A stretch of 64,000 nucleotides of DNA from Blattamonas nauphoetae (taxonomy: Eukaryota; Preaxostyla; Oxymonadida), in assembly GCA_033064195.1 (NCBI GenBank), contig JARBJD010000155.1, positions 1-64,000 on the forward strand. The letters are read 5' to 3'. Shown piece after piece: positions 8,963 through 19,761 of the stretch (position 1 is the first letter of the stretch; each line of letters opens with the position of its first letter). A program made the translations under genes and the position numbers. The notes under the pieces were generated by a model. That model worked only from the letters and a program-made list of their open reading frames with translations. It was not told the DNA's origin and searched no databases.

Positions 8963-10591
8963 ATGCTTTCGCAAAATCAAACTTCTCCTCTCTCAGTCTC
9001 CAAGCGACGACATTCGTCATTTAACGAATCCAATGCCCGTTCTTTACTTGCCTCATTTAATACCTATAAGCAAACCCCGACTCAAACTCCACAAATGGAA
9101 CCACCAAGTCCACTCGTCACTCCCTACCATCATCAGTTCGAACAATATGTATATTACCCGCCTTTTTCATATAATTTTCATTATTTTTATCAGGAACAAC
9201 GCCTTCAGCAACGTAAACAGCAATTTGAGTTGAAAATGAAGGAGATTGAACAAAACGGAGAAATCTACAGACAACAACTGAATATGCAGGAATCCCGTCT
9301 CAACCCTTCAGCCACCCTGGAAAGGTTACTGTCAAATCATCAGACACTTTCCGAGTCGACCCCACGCTCACAACTGGACACTCTCTTGACCTCAGCGGAT
9401 TCCGAACAACTCTCAAACATCATTGCACAAGCCATTCACCAACATCTCCTCCAGTCAGACAATCATGAAGGCATATCTCGTGGATTTAGCCTTTCTATCC
9501 CATCGAAAACAAGGTCATCGAACCATCGACATCGAAGTTCTCGACGAAAGAATGAGTCACCATCATCAGACGACTCGTCCTATTCTTCTTCACCTTCACC
9601 ATCACCTCCTCGTTCACGAAGGAAGCAATCACAACACACAACACCAAAAAATCAAAAAGATTCCATTACACCTGTTTCTGTTCCCAACAAAAAAGAAAAA
9701 ACTCAAAATAAAGATGACCTCAAACCAACAAAACAGTCGAATCACAGGAATTTGAATGAATCGAAAAGGAGAGACACGGATAAATCATCTGTTCATCAAA
9801 ACCAAGATGATACGACTCCTGCTTCCACAACTCCCAAACCCACTCCATCTTTATCTCAAAAGCCTCCGAAATCACAATCAAGAACACCAAAAAGCCAAAC
9901 ATCAGACACAAAACTGTCTCAATCTCAAAAGAAGCCACTCAAACAAAACGACGAATCGGACAAATCCCCCGTCTCCGTGAAAAAGCCAATTCCCAAACAA
10001 CCAACTCAGAAAATTGTCAATCAAGCATCACCTGTTATCCCAATCTCCTCCCCGACTTCCATGCTCTCCCAACAGCCGTTCAACGAATCCAACGCTCCTC
10101 CTCCGCCAGATTCCCCGCCTGCGGTTGATCAGAAGTCTCAGCGAGAGGTATTTGTGAAGCCGTCGCCAAAGGTTTCGTCCATAGGGAATCGGACACCAAC
10201 TTCAAAACTCAATCATTCATCTTCACATCAACCCTCATTGTCTCCCACCGCTGCACCAAAAGGTAAATCCATCCAGCCATCTCTGCTATCGGCGAAATCT
10301 AGTTTTTCCGAATTCCCCGATAACCTGGAAACTGATGACAATGACGATGAAGATATCTTCAATTTTCAGTCTTCATCGACAGTCTCGAGGCCAGGACCGA
10401 CATCAACGGCATCTCGTTCAAGTCCATTTGGTCGGAGAGGAGCTAGCTCATCTCAGAAGCCAAAGACGCAGATGAGACTGCCAACATACACCAATACTCA
10501 ACAGCACCAACCTGCAGTCTCCCCTGCACTATCCCCATCAACAATGTCTGTTCAATCACGGATTGATCAGGCTATGAAAGCAAAAAAATAA
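8963..10591 (+). CDS. Ser/Pro/Gln-rich disordered protein
   Basis: 542 residues from the ATG at 8963; the open frame extends upstream but without an ATG. A short helical Gln-rich stretch (about residues 70-115, EQRLQQRKQQFELKMKEIE) is followed by a long low-complexity region rich in Ser, Pro, Thr, Lys and Gln with many K-P, S-P and T-P pairs and an acidic patch near residue 450 (ETDDNDDEDIF). No known domain. It ends 166 bp before the coiled-coil exon at 10758, which has no ATG of its own, so the two could be exons of one long gene joined by a GT-AG intron starting near 10555; the normal-looking TAA at 10589 argues for separate genes. Function unknown. Confidence 0.6.
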   Translation: MLSQNQTSPLSVSKRRHSSFNESNARSLLASFNTYKQTPTQTPQMEPPSPLVTPYHHQFEQYVYYPPFSYNFHYFYQEQRLQQRKQQFELKMKEIEQNGEIYRQQLNMQESRLNPSATLERLLSNHQTLSESTPRSQLDTLLTSADSEQLSNIIAQAIHQHLLQSDNHEGISRGFSLSIPSKTRSSNHRHRSSRRKNESPSSDDSSYSSSPSPSPPRSRRKQSQHTTPKNQKDSITPVSVPNKKEKTQNKDDLKPTKQSNHRNLNESKRRDTDKSSVHQNQDDTTPASTTPKPTPSLSQKPPKSQSRTPKSQTSDTKLSQSQKKPLKQNDESDKSPVSVKKPIPKQPTQKIVNQASPVIPISSPTSMLSQQPFNESNAPPPPDSPPAVDQKSQREVFVKPSPKVSSIGNRTPTSKLNHSSSHQPSLSPTAAPKGKSIQPSLLSAKSSFSEFPDNLETDDNDDEDIFNFQSSSTVSRPGPTSTASRSSPFGRRGASSSQKPKTQMRLPTYTNTQQHQPAVSPALSPSTMSVQSRIDQAMKAKK

Positions 10592-10757
10592 GTTTATTTA
10601 ATTTCGTTGTGTGATCATCATTTTTCCACTTCGTTGTATGTTATTCCATTAATTACTCTCAGATCTTGTTTAACACGGATTTATCAAACTAAGATTTTAA
10701 GTGTTCACGTTTTTTCAACTTTCACTTGTGAAATACCCACAAATTATTCTGATTCAG

Positions 10758-12769
10758 TCGCGATTCAAACAACCTACTCCAGCATCCCGCCGCCCCACTC
10801 GGGACGTCGTAGACCGGTGGCGGGAATTACAATTAACCCATGAGGATCTTGAGAGACAGTTTCAACTCAATCAAGCTCGACTTACAGAGTTTGCCCTCTA
10901 TTCATCACTCCAGCTCTTTTTCTAACTAGTCTTGACAATATCATATCCATGCTGCAAGATGAACGTCACAAATCTGAAGATCAAGCTGACATTCTGGTAG
11001 ATGCCATAGACAGCCTCATTTCTGAAGAACAACAACTTAGAAGACAATATGATGAGACAGAACGAGAAATGAAGACTCTAAGACAGGAGCAGAATATCTT
11101 TGCAGGAAGATCCAAGACAGCGGAAAAAATCATCCAAGAGAAATATGATCTCATCGATTCACTGAAGAAGGAACTAATCGACAGTAAAAATGATGGAAAC
11201 ATTTATACAGCTGATTGTACGGAATGGGATTGGTTTAAAGAACAGAATGATCTTCTCCAAGTCGAGATACGACGAATTGATGTTGATCTTCAAAAAAACC
11301 GGACAAAAGCAAATAATCTTCGTTTCACAGCAAATATTGCACTTGTAGAAGCAAAGCAAGCAGAAGTAGATATTTCAGTAACTCGTCAGATTCTTGCAGA
11401 AGAAGAATCTCACTCGTCATCGCACAAATCTCAACTCCTATCACAACTGAAGGTATTACAGGAAGAGAGAAATGATCGAATGAACACATCTTTCCGTCGT
11501 ATGGATGAAACCCTTCAGAAGTCTCTTATTTCGATGATTCCTCTCCTCAAATCTGATGGAAACAATCCTTCCTTTGCCCGAGAAGTAATTACGGATATCA
11601 TGACATTCCAGCAAGAACAGAAAAATATGGCACAAACTATTGCCCAAAAGCAGAATAAACTCGAACAAAACAAGAAGACCATCGCAGAAATTCAAAATGA
11701 GGTGAACAGACTTCAAACACAATCATCAACCCTTTCTGCGACAATCCAACAACACCGCCAACTTTTCGACGATTGGAAAAGATCAAAAGTCAAACAGAGG
11801 CAACAAGAACAAACACAGCTCGTCAATCTCCTTCGCGATCACAACGTGTTCCGTCCGGAAGTCTGCCACCATCCTCTTGTCTTTGGCGAAAATGTATTTG
11901 CCTTAACAGTTCATAGCCTTACCATTCCCACCAATAAAAGTGCTCGAAAACCACCACACGTGATTATCCGTGCGTCTTTTTTTGAGATGAAGACAGTCTT
12001 CTCGAAACAGACACGAGCGACGTCACGAATGGAACAAACACTGCTTTATCGAACGTTTGTTACACCTGAGCTATTACACGTCATGACAGAACACACAATC
12101 ACCATTTCAATCCTCTCGTCCTCAACACCTCCAGCCACACTCGCCTCTTCGTCTCTTTCCGTCCGCACTCTCGTCACATCCTTCAGAAAACTTCGAGAAA
12201 CCATAAAATTGATCGGAGAGAATGGGGACGCGTATATAATGACAGTCAGCGTGTCAACACTCTTTCCAATCGAAGAATGCTGTGAAATTGAAGAGTGGGA
12301 AGAATATCAGCAGAAATACGCCGAATTTGAGATTGGAGTGAGAGAGCAGGAACAGGCAGTGTTTTTTGAGGGTTGTGAGTTGTGTGAGGAGGGAGTGAAT
12401 GAAGAGAAGAGAAGGAAGGAGGAGAGGGTGTTGATGGAAGAGAGGAAGAAGGAAGAAGAGAGAATGCTCAGAGAAGAGGAAGAGAGACGATTGAAGGAGG
12501 AAGAGGATCGGAAGAAACAGGAAGAGGAAGACAATAGAAGAAGAAGAGAAGAGGAGGGAAGGAGAAGGAGGGAAGAGGATGACAGAAGGAGGAGAGATGA
12601 GGAAGCGATGAGACGACAGGCGGAACTCGAAGCACAGGACGATGGATCAACGTTCTTTCACAGTGACGAGGAAGAGAGTTCTGAGGAGGAGGAATATGGC
12701 GATGATAGACCCTCAATTTATCCGGCTTTGTTGTCTCCGAGAGATCCAGGATCTTGGGCGAATGATTGA
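10758..12769 (+). CDS. coiled-coil protein with C2-like domain, RPGRIP1-type layout
   Basis: Exons 10758-10888 and 10930-12769 (intron 41 nt, GTTTGC...CTAG) keep one frame and give 656 visible residues; the true 5' end is unresolved since this exon lacks an ATG and begins after a CAG acceptor. Residues about 15-340 form a long coiled coil; about 350-500 form a beta-sandwich-like domain (NVFALTVHSLTIP..., FFEMKTVFSKQT..., TITISIL) resembling the C2-type domains of ciliary coiled-coil proteins such as RPGRIP1; the end is a highly charged Glu/Arg run (EEERR repeats) and an acidic tail. The layout coiled coil plus C2 suggests a cilium transition-zone or basal-body scaffold, but this is a resemblance, not a proven match. 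Converges with PSMG2. Confidence 0.55.
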
Positions 12770-12906
12770 GAGAATAAGGAGTCTTTATTCTGTTTTAAGT
12801 CGTTTATTCAGTGCATTTCACTCTTGATTATCCTTCATGTTTTAATCGGTAGTTCAGATGCTTTTGTTGAGGAAAAAGGGAAGATTCAGATCGAGTGAAC
12901 GAGGTG

Positions 12907-13868
12907 CTAAAACATGAGACTGATATCCCTAAAGACTGATGGGTCACCCCAACCCACCGGAGTAACGTATTTAGTTTCTGTAAAAGAATAAAAGAACGGG
13001 AGATCACACCTGGAAGGCCGAGTACAGACCCAACAAAACCTGCGATCATTTGTGATTCTTCGAGAACAGTTTGGCCACCACCACCTCTCATGAAAGCGAG
13101 AGTCATCCAATTGAGTTTGGGATTCTTCTCATCTTTTCGTTTTTCTTCGATTTTCTGCTTCCAGATTGACTTTCGTTTTTCCTTCCCTCCATCCTGATCT
13201 TCAATCGTAAAATCGTCGACACATTGTTTCATTTCCGCTGCTGAGAACCCAGATAATCCAGCTTGAAGCGCCCAAAGCGTTCCCGAACCTCCAGGAACCT
13301 TTCCTGTGTCACGCCAGGGTTCGAAAGATTTCCATTGTTCTTTTGCCAGAGCGTGACGTTCATCCTCAAATAATGATTGTAGATACACAAATTGACTGGA
13401 TTGATGTAAAGAAAAATGAATGCACACAATCCTTCCTGTTGGTGTTCGGTCGGATTTCTTGATTTCTCCGCACCGCTCAGGAGAATTATTTTGCCAAATT
13501 TCTGTGAAAATACCCACTGTGAAATGGATTCCATGAGAGGAGCCAGGCAGCCCTGCAGGAAAAAGTGACATAATGACAGAAAATGAGAGAGAAACTTTGA
13601 TGGGAACTCCACGGAGCTGGAGAATGGCGAGGCTCAGAGACGGTGAAAAGAACAGTTCAAGTTCGGACATAATTCCATATGGGGCGGCGACAGAGCTAAC
13701 ATGAGGAATCATGTAATCAGATTCAAAGATTCCGAGTCGTGACATTTTGTGAGTGAAGATAAGTGCGTCAAGCGACGCTGTTGACACCCAATTGGAGGAT
13801 ATTGTGCCCACAAGAAGTGTGGAGATTGACAGTTCTGATGGAAGAGTTCCGAAATACTCAAGAGACAT
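12907..13868 (-). CDS. PSMG2: proteasome assembly chaperone 2 (PAC2/PSMG2) homologue
   Basis: Exons 13868-13010 and 12977-12907, with a 32-nt intron (GTGTGATC...TTACAG); 309 residues. The N-terminal part matches the PAC2 fold: TLLVGTISSNWVSTASLDALI, then KMSRLGIFESDYMIPHVSS and a later LQLRG strand, equivalent to the family's 'VGNVGQLAxDLLIxTL...xxGxxxxxxxxPxVG' pattern. The middle insert is charged, and the spliced C-terminus (GLPETKYVTPVGWGDPSVF) ends at TAG. In yeast and animals PAC1-PAC2 dimers line up the alpha subunits of the 20S proteasome in the cytosol. Family members are usually 260-290 residues. The start is the first ATG (MSLEYFGTL); upstream codons in frame lack ATG. Only 44 bp separate it from the divergent receptor gene. 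Confidence 0.7.
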
Positions 13869-13912
13869 TTGAAAATTGATCACACCATAGTTCGTATCCT
13901 TTTTCTTTTGAG
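13869..13912. promoter_or_regulatory. 44-bp shared divergent intergenic region
   Basis: The PSMG2 start (13868, minus) and the receptor start (13913, plus) leave just 44 bp for both 5' leaders and promoters. The plus side ends in a TTTTTCTTTTGAG pyrimidine tract. Either the leaders are almost absent or one promoter fires both ways, possibly with elements inside coding sequence. Confidence 0.5.
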
Positions 13913-16900
13913 ATGTTAGTTCAGGCTGTTGTGACAGTGCTAATCACTGTCCAATGTGTCTCCATCTCATTACATCACTCACCTTCATTCGGTATTGATT
14001 TGGCTGACTTTTTAGGTCCGAATATGACACAACAATTCTCGAAACAGAACGAACACATTCCACAGATACAACTCCCCGGAACGAGGCTCCATGGCCAAGC
14101 TTTCCCGATTACATCAAATTCTATTTCCTTCATTGGAAACGATACCATTTTATCCCTTTTACCACAACAATACACAAGCAACACCGAACTTGTCGGGAAA
14201 AGCTCCTCTATCCTTGTTGTATTCAACAGTACCGTTTCATTAACCACCATTACGTTCGATTTAACTGACGGTTCTTGCGCAACTCTTTCTTCGTCATCTT
14301 TTTCAGTCAGGCAATCGACATTTCTCCATCCATCCACTTCACCAATTTTAATTTCCACTGACAATAGCATGCCAGCATCAAATATTTTTATTATGTCTCT
14401 CAATTATCACACAAGATCAAACACCTTCTTCCCACTCGTCTCTCTTCAAAACTCAGAATCGGATTTACTCTCCGAGAACCATGACATTTCATGCACCGGT
14501 TTCTCACTTTCTGACACCACCATTGCATCTCCTACCGGAATTCTCTGCGATTTTGGAGATACTTACCCTCACACAGCACCAACATCATATCTCCAACGAG
14601 CAAGTACAACCCTTCTGAATACCCAACTTACCAACGTCACGTCACCCTCCTCCACTCCAGACACCCAACGGTATCTTCCTGAGATTGATCAAACGATCAT
14701 CGGATGCGTTGTCAAGCATGGCACGAACCACTTTTCGGGAACGACGATCAGAGACTTTAACAGTGGAGGGAGTCTTCTGGCGATAAACTCCTCGTTTGCA
14801 CACTGCACAGCCCCTCTCGCTCCATCAGCAACACATCCGAATTATATCCTGCAGAACTACACAGGCACGAGTCGAATTTCTCTCACATCACCACCAGAGA
14901 CAATCCTCATCCAACGCTGCTCATTTGATGACATGTCGACATCAGTGTCTCTCGGAGGGGCAGGACTTTGTGTTCATCAATTCACAGGCGATGTGACAGT
15001 CAAGGAATGCTGGTTCACCGACTGCACAACAACAGCATCAGGCGGGGCAGTCGTTCTGAACAGCGGAGCAAGCCCGTACTTTCCTGCAACAGTGGAAGAC
15101 TCTATCTTCGTCCACTGCACCGCACCCACAAATTCAGCAGGAGCACTGTCATCATCAAGTCCGAAACCTCTGACTGTTGTTGGATGTATCTTCGACATGT
15201 GTCAGGCCAAAATGGGCGCTGGAGCAATGCATTACACAGGACGGGAAGTCGTTCTATCTGATTCTATATTTCTCGAATGCTCATCATCCACAGGAGCCTG
15301 CAACATCCAATACGCCAATGATGTTCTCACATGTACTAATCTGTCGTTCAGACGTTGCACATGCACAGCTGAACCGTTATCTCACGACATCAGAATGAAT
15401 TATATCTCAGCCGACCGAATCACTGACGATCTTATCAAAACTTGTTCATCAACATGGACATCGGATAATGTGCATTGGATTGGTAATTCACCAGCAAACA
15501 CGCTCGAAATACAACCGATATCCTTATCGTCATGTGCTCTTCAACTCACTTCCACCACCACAGGAACATCTACCAAGCTCACTCTCACCGTCTCCTCTGC
15601 TCTGTCCGGCTCTGTCGAAGCTGTCGTTCAGGACGGAAGCCACTCTCGCCTCGTCGTGTTTACCTTCTCAGGTACTTCAGCTACGTGTTCTGCATCAAAC
15701 GCACAAGGAGGTGAAGTCACTGCTGGAAAGACTTATTCAGTCAGATCTGCCTCTCTCGCTGGAACAGATATCCTCTTCCCTCGCCTCTCAGCAGTGTCAG
15801 TGACTCCAAGTGCGGACTTTAAGACGATCCTTATCAGTCTCTCTGGAACAGATTTTCTGGACAGTTCGGTCGATGTCACGTTGAAGGGAGAAAACAGCCA
15901 GATGGTTCTCACCTTCCAAAAGACGGCAACGAATGTCATCTCACTCAACTCCACACTCCTGCCATCAAGTTCGGATGGATTGGAATTTGGGAAGTCTTAC
16001 ACAGTTTTGTATGGGAAAGCGAAGGGAGTCCTTCACTTCCCAGATTGTGGACAGATAATCGAAATTCCTGTCCTCAAACAAATCAAAACTGCAGAAATCA
16101 CGGATACACAACCAACCTACGTGGAAGTCCGCGTGACCGGAGAGAACATTCCGAACAGCCAGGAAATCACTTTTACTGTTTCAGACTCGAAAGGAAATCA
16201 GAAGGACTACTCCGTGCAGTGGTATAGCAACGGTTGCTCCCTCTCTGTAACCTTCTCACCGCCTGAAGATGCTCACTTTGCTTATTCCGAAGTGTGCACA
16301 ATCACCGCGATCAACGACTCGTCCATCCTTCTCCCAACTGGCCTCACTTTCACTCTTCCTGATCCACCACCTTCAGCAACAAATGCTACATGTACGTTAA
16401 GCGATGATCGAAAAAGAGCAATTATAATCATTCGCGGAGGGACATTCACCGATATTCCTTTTGACATGCAGGTGGAGCACGGGAGCGACGCAGATTATTT
16501 TTCTGCCCTCATAATGGGGCGGTCAACTTTTGTCAACAAAACTGCACTTGCATTCGAAATCGAAGTTTTTCCTGATAAAACAGCTGCTGAGGCAGCAGGC
16601 GTCACTCCTTATTTACTCATGGACAAAGAATACCGTGTTTACGATCTTAGGGCATGGATACCTGAGGTCAACGTCGAAGTTGGCTCATCTCTCAACTTCA
16701 CCGTCCCACTTCCGCCAGAGGTTACAGGAGCGACTTTCGACTTTGTTCCGGACATGTCTATCACAGGAATTGTCACTCTGACCGGACAAGGACTCCAGTT
16801 GAGTGGAGAATACGAAGTGACAGTTGGATCACCGCCTGTCACATTCTCTGTGCACACAGAAGGAACAGAACTCAAGTCGAATCCATTGCCGATCAACTGG

Positions 16901-19114
16901 GGAACCGCTTCTCTCCAATCCGACACAACATACACTCTTCCCTTGACCATCAGCAAGAAAGGGAACAATGCAATCACAATCCCATCATCTGGCTCGTTCT
17001 CAGTAGGAGCGGTCACTTCGCCGACACTCATGATCCTCTACGTTGATGACAGTTCAACAACAAGCCCTCCCCTCTGTGGAAAAGAGACTAGTCCATGCCT
17101 GACGATTGCCGAAGCATTCAGCATCCCGACAGCTTATGGTGTCACTTCAGCCACAATCAAAATCATGACATCGTGTTCTCTCGCTGATCTGGTCGACATC
17201 ACACAAGGCAAATCTGTTTCGATCGACAGGGCACTTGCGACAGATCCTGCTCTGAATTTGGATGGATCATCAGATGCCAAATTGTCGGTGGAGAAGGCAA
17301 GCCTGGATATCTCACATCTCCGCGTGTCCATTTCGAAGAATGGGGAATCGTTTGAGTTCATCGATTCAGTTAACTCGACTCTCACACTGACTTCTGTCCA
17401 CATCACATCGCCTTCTGCGTCTCTCGTGTCCACAAACACCGAGAATGTCTGTTCCTGGACTTCCTCGCTCATCTCGCTCACCAAAAGCACAACAACTGTC
17501 TCCGGTTGCTCCTTTTCCCACATCTCGCAAGGTGTCTTCAAAGTTGACGATGGTTCTCTCACAATCGATTCAACATCATTCATGAAAAACTCCGCAGGAT
17601 CGTCCTCTTTCCCATCAGCCCATCGAAACATCCTCTGTTCGAACGGGGGACACGTCGAGATCGACAGTCTCTCAGATGGAGATGGAAAGATGCACGGATC
17701 GTACTGGATCTCGTCGACAGAATGCAAACTACTCGATCCTGACGACAAAGACATCACTTCGCCGCTTTTTGTTCCCACTCTGACAACAGACAAGTGTAAC
17801 GGCTCGTTGGCCGACAAAATCTTCACGCTTAACTTGGTTGGAACGATGATGATCCCGTGCGACCTGAAATTGGAGGTTTTTGAGAACATTTCGGTGACCA
17901 AGGATGTCCTCGAAGAAGGCAAAGGCCAAACATTTAGCCTTACCGCCGACAACACTTCTGATTGGACGGACACGTCGATGACAGTCAAGGTTGCGTCGGC
18001 TGATATCGATCTGGACTCGTCCAAACAATTCTTCGCTCGACTCGTTTATTCTGATGCGTTCCACACTGACGCATTCCTGTTCAAAGACACTGGAGGCGAC
18101 AAGAAAGCATTTTCTCTCCCAAAATTGCTAAGTTGGGTGATCCCTCTCGTCGTCGTGCTCATCGTCGCTGTTATACTTCTCATAATCATCGTCGTTCTTC
18201 TCCGTCGACGACACAGAAAAGCACTGGACAAGCAGAGCGCTGATCCCGTCATCGAAGAGATGCCGGAAGCGAAGATGGAAGTCGAAGACCCGGCCAACAC
18301 AGCCAATCATGTCGTTTCATCGACAGCTGGCAACATGAACGACAGCGGACTTGAACGCTCAGCTGCGAAGGATGATATGCACACAATGTCGAACATGAAC
18401 GAGGCACCGGTTGTCGCGCCTGTGGTTGAGTGTGTGTCTGGAATGTCGTGCACAGATCCATTTAGCGAGTCAAAAGTTCCGAAGACAAACACGCTCTATA
18501 ATTATCTCCACATCACCAAAACCCCGTTCAAACGACGACAGGCACAACAATCAATCGCGAGGGGACTTGCTCATCTCGCACAAATCAAACTTGACGCTCC
18601 TGCTCTCGTCAAGCTCTCATCGCACTGGGTGCTTTTCGACAAAGACCAGCAAGTCTATCTCCGAGTCGAAGTTGAGGACTTGATCGATCTTTATCGGTCG
18701 ATGGACTCAAATCACGCCAGACCGAACCAAAATTCGTTCGAAGCTCAGCGATGGTTCGCTCCAGAAGTCCCTGTTGAGCAGGACAAGAAACAGAATCCGG
18801 AAAAAACAGAGCAGCAAGCTCCAATCGACCCGTGCAAAGCGGCAGTTTTTAGTCTTGGCCTCGTCTTGTACGAAATAGAGACTGGAGAGGTGCCCTTCGC
18901 GGAGATTGACGCGATCAACGCCCATCGACAGATGAGCACAGGAGCGATGCCGAGATTGGAGAGGGTGAAGAACGAGACGATGCGAGACCTGATCGTGTCT
19001 TGTTTGGTTCTTAGCCCGAAGGACAGACCAACATTGGAGTCAGTATCTTCGTCGCTTGATTCAGTTGATGAGGAATCATCAGCCCCACACGAGTTCGAGT
19101 CGATTAAGCAGTGA
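13913..19114 (+). CDS. giant single-pass receptor: beta-helix, TIG-like repeats, pseudokinase
   Basis: 1733 residues without introns. Order: signal peptide (about 1-18); a Cys/Ser/Thr-rich right-handed beta-helix (pectin-lyase-like) region, about 230-490, with repeats like GGAVVLNSG and 'CxFxxC'; about five Ig/TIG-like beta-sandwich repeats, about 560-1030, each opening with P-P-x and an 'F/LTGxxL' strand; a second beta-helix opened by YVDDSS...CG...SPCLTI (about 1038-1330); one membrane helix (about 1406-1430) followed by RRRHRK; then a kinase-like C-lobe (about 1527-1715). The last keeps RWFAPEV (APE), the FSLGLVLYEI helix and SPKDRPT, but has no Gly-rich loop, no catalytic lysine, no HRD aspartate (…ALVKLSSH…) and no DFG, so it should be a pseudokinase. 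Probably a cell-surface adhesion or sensing protein that signals by docking. A shortened paralogue lies at 26722-31761. Confidence 0.85.
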   Translation: MLVQAVVTVLITVQCVSISLHHSPSFGIDLADFLGPNMTQQFSKQNEHIPQIQLPGTRLHGQAFPITSNSISFIGNDTILSLLPQQYTSNTELVGKSSSILVVFNSTVSLTTITFDLTDGSCATLSSSSFSVRQSTFLHPSTSPILISTDNSMPASNIFIMSLNYHTRSNTFFPLVSLQNSESDLLSENHDISCTGFSLSDTTIASPTGILCDFGDTYPHTAPTSYLQRASTTLLNTQLTNVTSPSSTPDTQRYLPEIDQTIIGCVVKHGTNHFSGTTIRDFNSGGSLLAINSSFAHCTAPLAPSATHPNYILQNYTGTSRISLTSPPETILIQRCSFDDMSTSVSLGGAGLCVHQFTGDVTVKECWFTDCTTTASGGAVVLNSGASPYFPATVEDSIFVHCTAPTNSAGALSSSSPKPLTVVGCIFDMCQAKMGAGAMHYTGREVVLSDSIFLECSSSTGACNIQYANDVLTCTNLSFRRCTCTAEPLSHDIRMNYISADRITDDLIKTCSSTWTSDNVHWIGNSPANTLEIQPISLSSCALQLTSTTTGTSTKLTLTVSSALSGSVEAVVQDGSHSRLVVFTFSGTSATCSASNAQGGEVTAGKTYSVRSASLAGTDILFPRLSAVSVTPSADFKTILISLSGTDFLDSSVDVTLKGENSQMVLTFQKTATNVISLNSTLLPSSSDGLEFGKSYTVLYGKAKGVLHFPDCGQIIEIPVLKQIKTAEITDTQPTYVEVRVTGENIPNSQEITFTVSDSKGNQKDYSVQWYSNGCSLSVTFSPPEDAHFAYSEVCTITAINDSSILLPTGLTFTLPDPPPSATNATCTLSDDRKRAIIIIRGGTFTDIPFDMQVEHGSDADYFSALIMGRSTFVNKTALAFEIEVFPDKTAAEAAGVTPYLLMDKEYRVYDLRAWIPEVNVEVGSSLNFTVPLPPEVTGATFDFVPDMSITGIVTLTGQGLQLSGEYEVTVGSPPVTFSVHTEGTELKSNPLPINWGTASLQSDTTYTLPLTISKKGNNAITIPSSGSFSVGAVTSPTLMILYVDDSSTTSPPLCGKETSPCLTIAEAFSIPTAYGVTSATIKIMTSCSLADLVDITQGKSVSIDRALATDPALNLDGSSDAKLSVEKASLDISHLRVSISKNGESFEFIDSVNSTLTLTSVHITSPSASLVSTNTENVCSWTSSLISLTKSTTTVSGCSFSHISQGVFKVDDGSLTIDSTSFMKNSAGSSSFPSAHRNILCSNGGHVEIDSLSDGDGKMHGSYWISSTECKLLDPDDKDITSPLFVPTLTTDKCNGSLADKIFTLNLVGTMMIPCDLKLEVFENISVTKDVLEEGKGQTFSLTADNTSDWTDTSMTVKVASADIDLDSSKQFFARLVYSDAFHTDAFLFKDTGGDKKAFSLPKLLSWVIPLVVVLIVAVILLIIIVVLLRRRHRKALDKQSADPVIEEMPEAKMEVEDPANTANHVVSSTAGNMNDSGLERSAAKDDMHTMSNMNEAPVVAPVVECVSGMSCTDPFSESKVPKTNTLYNYLHITKTPFKRRQAQQSIARGLAHLAQIKLDAPALVKLSSHWVLFDKDQQVYLRVEVEDLIDLYRSMDSNHARPNQNSFEAQRWFAPEVPVEQDKKQNPEKTEQQAPIDPCKAAVFSLGLVLYEIETGEVPFAEIDAINAHRQMSTGAMPRLERVKNETMRDLIVSCLVLSPKDRPTLESVSSSLDSVDEESSAPHEFESIKQ

Positions 19115-19761
19115 TCATGTAACTATCTTTCCATATTCGTTATGCGTTCTGCTTAGTCATCCAAACTCACGCAAATAACAAACTCACTCCCCAAATATAC
19201 CCAAACACACATCAAGGGGTCCGTCCCCGCTTAATCCATGCCCGGAGGATCTCCCTCCACTTCTCACAACACACAGCACACATCAAAGTCGAGAGCGATC
19301 CTTTCGACTGAGTCACATGGTCGGCACAGACACTCGTGTCATCGTGCCCACCATTCTTTGTTTGCATGTCATGATGATCTTGATTTGTCTTCCTCACATG
19401 GGGACCAACAGAGCTTCATTCTTTTTCTTTTTTGGTTCATTTGGTCTTCATTCAGACTCGTTCCAGAAATGCCTGAGATTGGTACGGAATCGGGTCACTT
19501 TGCGTTTTCTTTTCCTCTTCATTGACTTTTTCACATCACCCTCACTTCATCACGTTTTGTTGGGATTTGTGTTCAGTGGAGAACGCACAGTGCTGGCTTG
19601 CCACACTCTTCTCCAATCCCCTCGTCATCATTTTTATCTTTCTCTCTTCTTTGCGCAAGAATTTCAGTTCATCTAACTCAATTCTGTTCTATTTGTCTGT
19701 TAATTCGAACGCTTTAACGATCATCGACATGATCAGACCCATAGATGAATAGTGAATAGTT
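19115..19761. other. intergenic region, nothing recognised
   Basis: 647 bp between the receptor gene and the sugar transporter. It contains short T- and C-rich frames on both strands without family motifs, codon pattern or splice-consistent extension. No repeat or RNA gene was seen. Confidence 0.5.

Noticed and set aside
17134-18024. 296-codon minus-strand frame
   Set aside because: Lies wholly inside the receptor gene; no domain, and the plus strand has clear signal peptide, membrane and kinase-like features.
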